This document shows positions 62,349-64,000 of a DNA stretch of 64,000 nucleotides, piece after piece. Numbering within the stretch: position 1 is the first letter of the stretch; each line of letters opens with the position of its first letter. The stretch comes from Vreelandella zhanjiangensis DSM 21076 (GTDB lineage: Bacteria; Pseudomonadota; Gammaproteobacteria; Pseudomonadales; Halomonadaceae), in NCBI RefSeq assembly GCF_000377665.1, contig NZ_KB898648.1:1-64000 (forward strand), given 5' to 3'. The notes below the pieces were generated by a model. It searched no databases and was not told the DNA's origin. It was given only the letters and a program-made list of their open reading frames with translations. The position numbers and the translations under genes are program-made.

Positions 62349-62969
62349 TTACTCGGCCGCTTGCTTCTCGCGCGCCACTGCTTTTGCCAACGCCGGGCGC
62401 TGAGCGTGGCGCTTTTGATAAGCGATGAGCGGCTCTGGCAGGCGGTGTTTCATGCTGATCGCCCAGGAAAGCGTATGGGTGAGAAATATATCCGCCAGCG
62501 TGAAAGTATTGCCCACCAGGGTTTCTTGGCCTTGAAAACGCCGTTCTAACGCACTCAGCGCACGCTGAAATTCCCATGTAGCCGTCGGCACGATAGTCGG
62601 CACACGTTTGTCTTCAGGCAGCGCAAACTTATGCTTGGCGTGGGTCCACAGCGGCTGCTCCATTTCAGAGACGATAAAGCTCAACCACTGGTCAACCTGG
62701 GCACGCTCGGCGGCATTGGTAGGTAGCAAGTTACCGTCACCATACTGTTCCGCCAGGTAACGGCAAATGGCGGATGACTCAAACAGGGTAAGCTCACCGT
62801 CTTCCAGCACCGGCACTTTGCCATCCGGATGGCGCGCCAGATGCTCCGGAGTCTGGCCTTCACCTTTGTCCAGCGCGACATAGCGACAATCGTAGTCCAA
62901 GCCCAGCTCTTCAAGCGTCCAGGCGGCGCGCAGTGAGCGAGAATGGGGAAAGCTGTACAGCGTAATCAT
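62349..62969 (-). CDS. Glutathione S-transferase family protein
   Basis: The 206-residue protein has an N-terminal thioredoxin-like domain (ITLYSFPHSRSLRAAWTLEE, DGKVPVLEDGELTLFESSAI) and a helical C-terminal domain (EMEQPLWTHAKHKFALPED, FTLADIFLTHTLSWA). The S in the SRS region could act on glutathione. The ATG at 62969 has AGGAG upstream and matches the family start; the longer frame to 63023 adds a basic stretch. It converges on the TrhA gene with 12 bases between stops. Substrate unknown. Confidence 0.87.
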   Translation of the reverse strand: MITLYSFPHSRSLRAAWTLEELGLDYDCRYVALDKGEGQTPEHLARHPDGKVPVLEDGELTLFESSAICRYLAEQYGDGNLLPTNAAERAQVDQWLSFIVSEMEQPLWTHAKHKFALPEDKRVPTIVPTATWEFQRALSALERRFQGQETLVGNTFTLADIFLTHTLSWAISMKHRLPEPLIAYQKRHAQRPALAKAVAREKQAAE

Positions 62970-63089
62970 GGCGTGCTCCTGACAAGGGGCCAGCCGTCGC
63001 TGGCGAAAAGAAGACGCTTTCAATCTAACGACTAAGGCACCGGCTGTCGATGTCAGAATAGCCAGTCAACGCAGCCCTTCAGAGGCCGC

Positions 63090-63851
63090 TTAGCTGTCGC
63101 GCGCTTTACGAATGCGCTCGTAAGCGTTGCCGATTTCGCTGGTGCGCGCCTGGGCCACTTCACGCATGCTTTCGGGCAGCCCTTTACCGGCCAGTTTGTC
63201 CGGGTGGTTCTGGCTCATCAAGCGGCGGTAGGCTTTTTTGATTTCGGCGTCGCTGGCATCCTCAGAAACGCCCAGCACGCGGTAGGCATCTTTAAGCGCT
63301 TCTTCGCTTGCCCCTTGAGAGTTAGCCGCCGCGCCATGTAGCATGGCTTCAATTTGCTGTACTTCGGCCTCGCTACACCCAATGCCCCGTGCTACTCGCA
63401 GGATCATTGTATGCTCTTCAGGATGCAGTACGCCGTCCGCGGCGATGGCTGAGAGCTGGACCTGTAAAAATACCTGGCGCATGACCGGCTGGTTGCGGGT
63501 TAGACGGCCGACGCTGGCAAGCTCGGCATCAAGGTCGAAGTTATCCGCACGGCCACGCTCAAAGGCCGCGCGTGCCTTGGCCCGCTGCTCGCCTTGAAGG
63601 TGCATCTGGTCAAACAGCTTTTCGGCAACGCCTAGCTCGCCGTCAGTGACTTTTCCGTCGGCCTGGCAAAGGCAGCCCATCACCGAGAAAATCGATTCTA
63701 AAAAGCCTTCTTGAAGACGCATGCGCGCCTCCATCAGGCGACGGCCAAGGCGACGCCCTAACCACCAACCCAAGGCGCCACCAATTAACAACCCAACGGG
63801 GCCGCCTGTGGCAAGACCAATCAGGGCAAAAAACACAATCAGAAGTAGCAT
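63090..63851 (-). CDS. djlA: Co-chaperone DjlA
   Basis: The 253-residue protein starts with a hydrophobic segment (LLLIVFFALIGLATGGPVGL) and a Gly-rich stretch that anchors it in the inner membrane. A TerB-like helical domain follows (LESIFSVMGCLCQADGKVTD). The J domain at the C-terminus (DAYRVLGVSEDASDAEIKKA, then the HPD in SQNHPDKLAG) stimulates DnaK. This is the DjlA arrangement. The ATG at 63851 has GAGAGAG upstream and starts at the membrane segment. The 149 bases beyond it to the window edge show no gene. Confidence 0.9.
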   Translation of the reverse strand: MLLLIVFFALIGLATGGPVGLLIGGALGWWLGRRLGRRLMEARMRLQEGFLESIFSVMGCLCQADGKVTDGELGVAEKLFDQMHLQGEQRAKARAAFERGRADNFDLDAELASVGRLTRNQPVMRQVFLQVQLSAIAADGVLHPEEHTMILRVARGIGCSEAEVQQIEAMLHGAAANSQGASEEALKDAYRVLGVSEDASDAEIKKAYRRLMSQNHPDKLAGKGLPESMREVAQARTSEIGNAYERIRKARDS

Positions 63852-64000
63852 GGCTCTCTCTAGCGTCAGTAGAACGGATGTGCAACCGGATACAGGCAAA
63901 GGGCGGTGCCAGGCTTTCAAGTAGCTATTTAAACAAGGCGACGTGTTTCGCCGAACGTACTACTATAGTTGAAAATGAAGCAGGCTAACGTTTGCCGCAA

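Overview
The window comes from the chromosome of a moderately GC-rich gammaproteobacterium, most likely a Halomonas-like member of the Halomonadaceae. Pointers are the glnK-amtB block next to ubiK, the fpr/finR divergent pair, an aapJQMP amino-acid importer, malate synthase G, several TonB receptors and a rich set of chemoreceptors. The taxon is inferred from gene content only. Apart from the tail of an IS3-family element at the left edge I see no phage, plasmid, CRISPR, rRNA or tRNA genes.

Layout from left to right. 0-0.3 kb: end of an IS3 element. 0.3-2.7 kb: thiS-thiG-trmB and a DUF423 membrane protein. 2.7-8.2 kb: a molybdenum-hydroxylase locus, with a PaoABC-type aldehyde oxidoreductase on the plus strand and its maturation pair (XdhC family and MocA-like cytidylyltransferase) diverging from it. 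8.2-15.6 kb: a LacI-controlled sugar operon (isomerase/epimerase-like TIM barrel, Gfo/Idh/MocA dehydrogenase, CUT2 ABC importer) with two near-identical palindromic operators. 15.6-22.6 kb: housekeeping genes (PaaI-like thioesterase, malate synthase G, alpha/beta hydrolase, flavin reductase, sulfurtransferase, ComM/YifB). 22.6-33.0 kb: three TonB receptors, a FhuD-like binding protein and a PchR-like AraC regulator, with a TetR-MFS pair among them. 33.0-36.0 kb: ubiK, then glnK-amtB and a second PII gene, preceded by a recognisable NtrC/sigma-54 control region. 36.0-37.9 kb: fpr and finR. 37.9-46.2 kb: four tandem chemoreceptor genes in two related pairs. 46.3-51.1 kb: host-attachment-like protein, phnDCEE importer and a histidine phosphatase. 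51.1-56.7 kb: aapJJQMP amino-acid importer with two binding-protein genes. 56.7-64 kb: hemE-speE, ribA, a formaldehyde-dehydrogenase-like enzyme with a small membrane protein, a TrhA/HlyIII protein, a GST and DjlA.

Much of the region concerns sensing and uptake of scarce nutrients: ammonium (GlnK/AmtB under NtrC), amino acids (Aap importer and chemoreceptors with amino-acid-type dCache motifs), phosphonate-like compounds (Phn), iron chelates (TonB receptors with Fur-like boxes) and a sugar (LacI operon).

The points most worth following are the complete NtrC/sigma-54 enhancer-promoter layout at glnK, the paired LacI operators at an uncharacterised sugar operon that may use 3-keto-sugar chemistry, a PaoABC enzyme without a Tat signal, the chemoreceptor array with a patch of DNA identity between neighbours, and the duplicated aapJ with a strong hairpin between the copies.
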